Shown piece by piece: positions 62,545 through 64,000 of a DNA stretch of 64,000 nt. The DNA comes from Rhynchopus sp. YZ270_cl-10. Its lineage: Eukaryota; Euglenozoa; Diplonemea; Diplonemida; Diplonemidae. The position numbers and the translations under genes were made by a program. Position 1 is the stretch's first letter. Every line of letters starts with the position of its first letter. Under the pieces are notes generated by a model. The model saw nothing but the letters and a program-made list of their open reading frames with translations, ran no database searches and had not been told where the DNA came from. The stretch covers positions 496,001 to 560,000 of the forward strand of contig OZ037920.1 in NCBI GenBank assembly GCA_964035575.1, written 5' to 3'.

Positions 62545-63089
62545 GTGGTTTTTTTTTTTTGTACATCCAACCTTACAAACGAAGATGAACCTAAAAGTGT
62601 GTTTTTGCGTATCTTGTTTTTTTGTTCTCTTCTTTTTGTGGTGCATTCTTTTCGTTTTTTGCATCCCCCCTTTTTTTCTTTCCCATGAACGCTTTTTTAA
62701 AAAAATATTTTTTTTTTGTTGGGCCCGTGAATGGCTTTGTATCACCTGCATCTTAGAGATGTATTTTACTTATTTTTTTTTAAAAAAGTTTTTTGTGCCC
62801 TTTCAAGATTACCTAAGGTAACTCACCCCCCCTCTTGAACCCCCCCCCCCCCCCCTTAGACCCACCTTACCAACCATTCAAAAAATGGATGTGCAGCGAG
62901 AGACACATTCATCTTTCCAGACACTCTTATTATATTTTATACAAATGCGAAATTTAGTGCACACTCCCATTCATTTTTGAGGTTCTTTTCTGCACGTACA
63001 CACACTCTCTCTCCCTCTCTCTGTCAAACGGTCTTTACGAAGGTTAATAACAAAATACCCTTTAAGGGGGGGGGAGGGAAGTGCCCCTA

Positions 63090-63246
63090 CACGACGGTGA
63101 AGTAACGGGTGTTACAAGTGGGGTTACAAGTGGAGTTACATGTAACTTTTGTTACATGTAACCCACTTGTAACTCACTTGTAACGGTTTTTCACTTGTAA
63201 CGTTACTAGTAACTTCACTTGTAATGTACTATACTTCACCGTCGTG
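63090..63246. mobile_element. TA-flanked foldback with GTTACAAGTG subrepeats
   Basis: The ends CACGACGGTGAAGTA and TACTTCACCGTCGTG are perfect 15-bp inverted repeats between TA dinucleotides (63088-63089 and 63247-63248). Inside, GTTACAAGTGG units face CCACTTGTAAC units around a TTACATGTAA centre, so nearly the whole 157 bp can fold. Confidence 0.78.
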
Positions 63247-63305
63247 TACCGGGCACCCATCTTCCCCCTCTATTACCGTTTATTCTCTCCTTCTTCTGTG
63301 TCTGT

Positions 63306-63350
63306 GGGGTTCAGTTTATTAAAAGCCGTAAGTGGCTTTTTTGAACCCCC
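63306..63350 (+). repeat. Module M hairpin, shared with the array spacer
   Basis: The inner stem AAAAGCC/GGCTTTT with loop GTAAGT lies inside an outer stem GGGGTTCA/TGAACCCC. The same inner hairpin (AAGCCGTAAGTGGCTT) is in every array spacer (5335-5350 in spacer 1), there without the outer stem. Confidence 0.65.
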
Positions 63351-63407
63351 TATTATTTTGATGATGTGGGCAATGATGATCTGTGTGCAGACACTCTCTT
63401 TATTTCT

Positions 63408-63441
<34 letters not shown>

Positions 63442-64000
63442 TTTCCTTCTGATAACGGTCGGACAGTGCTTACTCATTTAGTACTCTTATTACTTAATCC
63501 AACTGATTTATCACAAATAATTCGGAACCCTTGAAAGAAAAAAATTCTGAAATGTGCTCAGCACAGCGAGGTTTGGGATTCAATATGCAATATTGCCTTT
63601 TCCTTTCCTTAATGCTGCACGACAACGATTCTGATCAAGGCGACGAAGCAACAAACGCGAGACAATTGGTTCCATCTTCTACAACCTTATTTCTGTATTA
63701 GGGTACTCACACTTTTTCTTTTGTTTCTTGTCCTTGGGCTTCCCAAAAATCCGAGCGGGCGGGCGGGAAAAAAAAAGTGAAGCAAAAAAAAAAAGTGGAG
63801 GAAAAAAAAAGTGAAGGGGGAAAAAAACCCTGTGCGGTATTTTTCCGCCCAAGAGGGCGTTTTGTTGCAGTTCCGAGCCAATCCCGGCTTGTGGTGGGGC
63901 ATATTCGGAAAAATGGACAAAATTTCAGTGACTTAAATTTTCGCAAAATATGAACCCATACTCGTAAACAAGGGTCATTTTCAGTCTAATTCTGGAAATT

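Larger units (their letters stand above)
61929..64000. other. Gene-free end of the window
   Basis: Contains A, B and L modules, two small elements, and long T-runs (62518-62541 and 63411-63440). The frames of 224 and 253 codons at 62147-62821 and 61927-62688 read through modules and T-runs and are rejected. GATGTGCAGCGAGAGACACA with TTCATC at 62887-62917 is a GATG...CATC module. Confidence 0.57.

Noticed and set aside
61927-62821. Frames of 253 and 224 codons on the + strand
   Set aside because: They read through modules A, L and B, the 86-bp MITE and two long T-runs (poly-Phe), so they are not genes.

Overview
This looks like nuclear DNA of a euglenozoan, most likely a kinetoplastid (trypanosomatid-like or a free-living or basal relative). 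All ten convincing genes are intronless, lie on the + strand, and the nine array genes each sit just downstream of a long polypyrimidine tract followed by an AG, the layout expected for polycistronic transcription resolved by spliced-leader trans-splicing. Codons use standard stops, and the genes are GC-rich against AT-rich, homopolymer-rich flanks. No spliced-leader gene, tRNA, rRNA or telomere repeat was seen, so the assignment is an inference.

Layout: (1) 1-2091, a type III J-domain protein gene (428-1363) with its flanks. (2) 2092-31280, a head-to-tail array of nine genes for a single-CCCH zinc-finger, probably RNA-binding, protein. Genes 2-8 encode the same 317-residue protein, gene 1 has nine extra residues (326), and gene 9 (392 residues) is a diverged, mosaic paralogue. 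Each unit is tract, 17-nt link, AG, 84-nt 5' leader, gene, 2323-nt spacer. The ATG-to-ATG period equals 3378 + 7n, where n is the number of CTCCCTT heptads in the tract; gene 1 adds its 27 nt. Heptad counts for genes 1-9 are 4, 17, 16, 17, 17, 14, 15, 12 and 4. Apart from n, I find one base change (26144) between spacers 1-8. (3) 31281-64000, about 32.7 kb with no gene I can support.

The gene-free half is built from two layers. The first is a set of short dispersed modules, every copy that I found reading in the + direction: A (GTGGAGATTGCACC...), B (GTGGAGCACACTC...), both ending in A-rich tails; a CTAAGC/GCTTAG hairpin module that also occurs three times in each array spacer; and modules D, E, F, J, L and M. 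In E and L the flanks are conserved while the stem sequences of an internal hairpin differ between copies yet still pair. The second layer is DNA-transposon-like elements with clear ends: a piggyBac-like element (56582-57988, TTAA at both ends, with a remnant of the transposase cysteine-rich C-terminus), a Mutator-like element (59685-61919, long inverted repeats, 9-bp target duplication), elements with 5-bp duplications (49594, 53543, 58240), several TA-flanked inverted-repeat elements (32288, 36325, 38237, 56433, 58366, 62155, 63090) and two long palindromes (43157, 47660).

Functional picture: the J protein is a presumed co-chaperone. The CCCH array would give high dosage of one RNA-binding protein, with UTRs, and perhaps splicing efficiency through the heptad tract, as the main regulatory layer. 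The sharing of modules between the array spacers and the gene-free region suggests these are RNA-level (3' UTR-type) elements or parasites of intergenic DNA that spread with one polarity.
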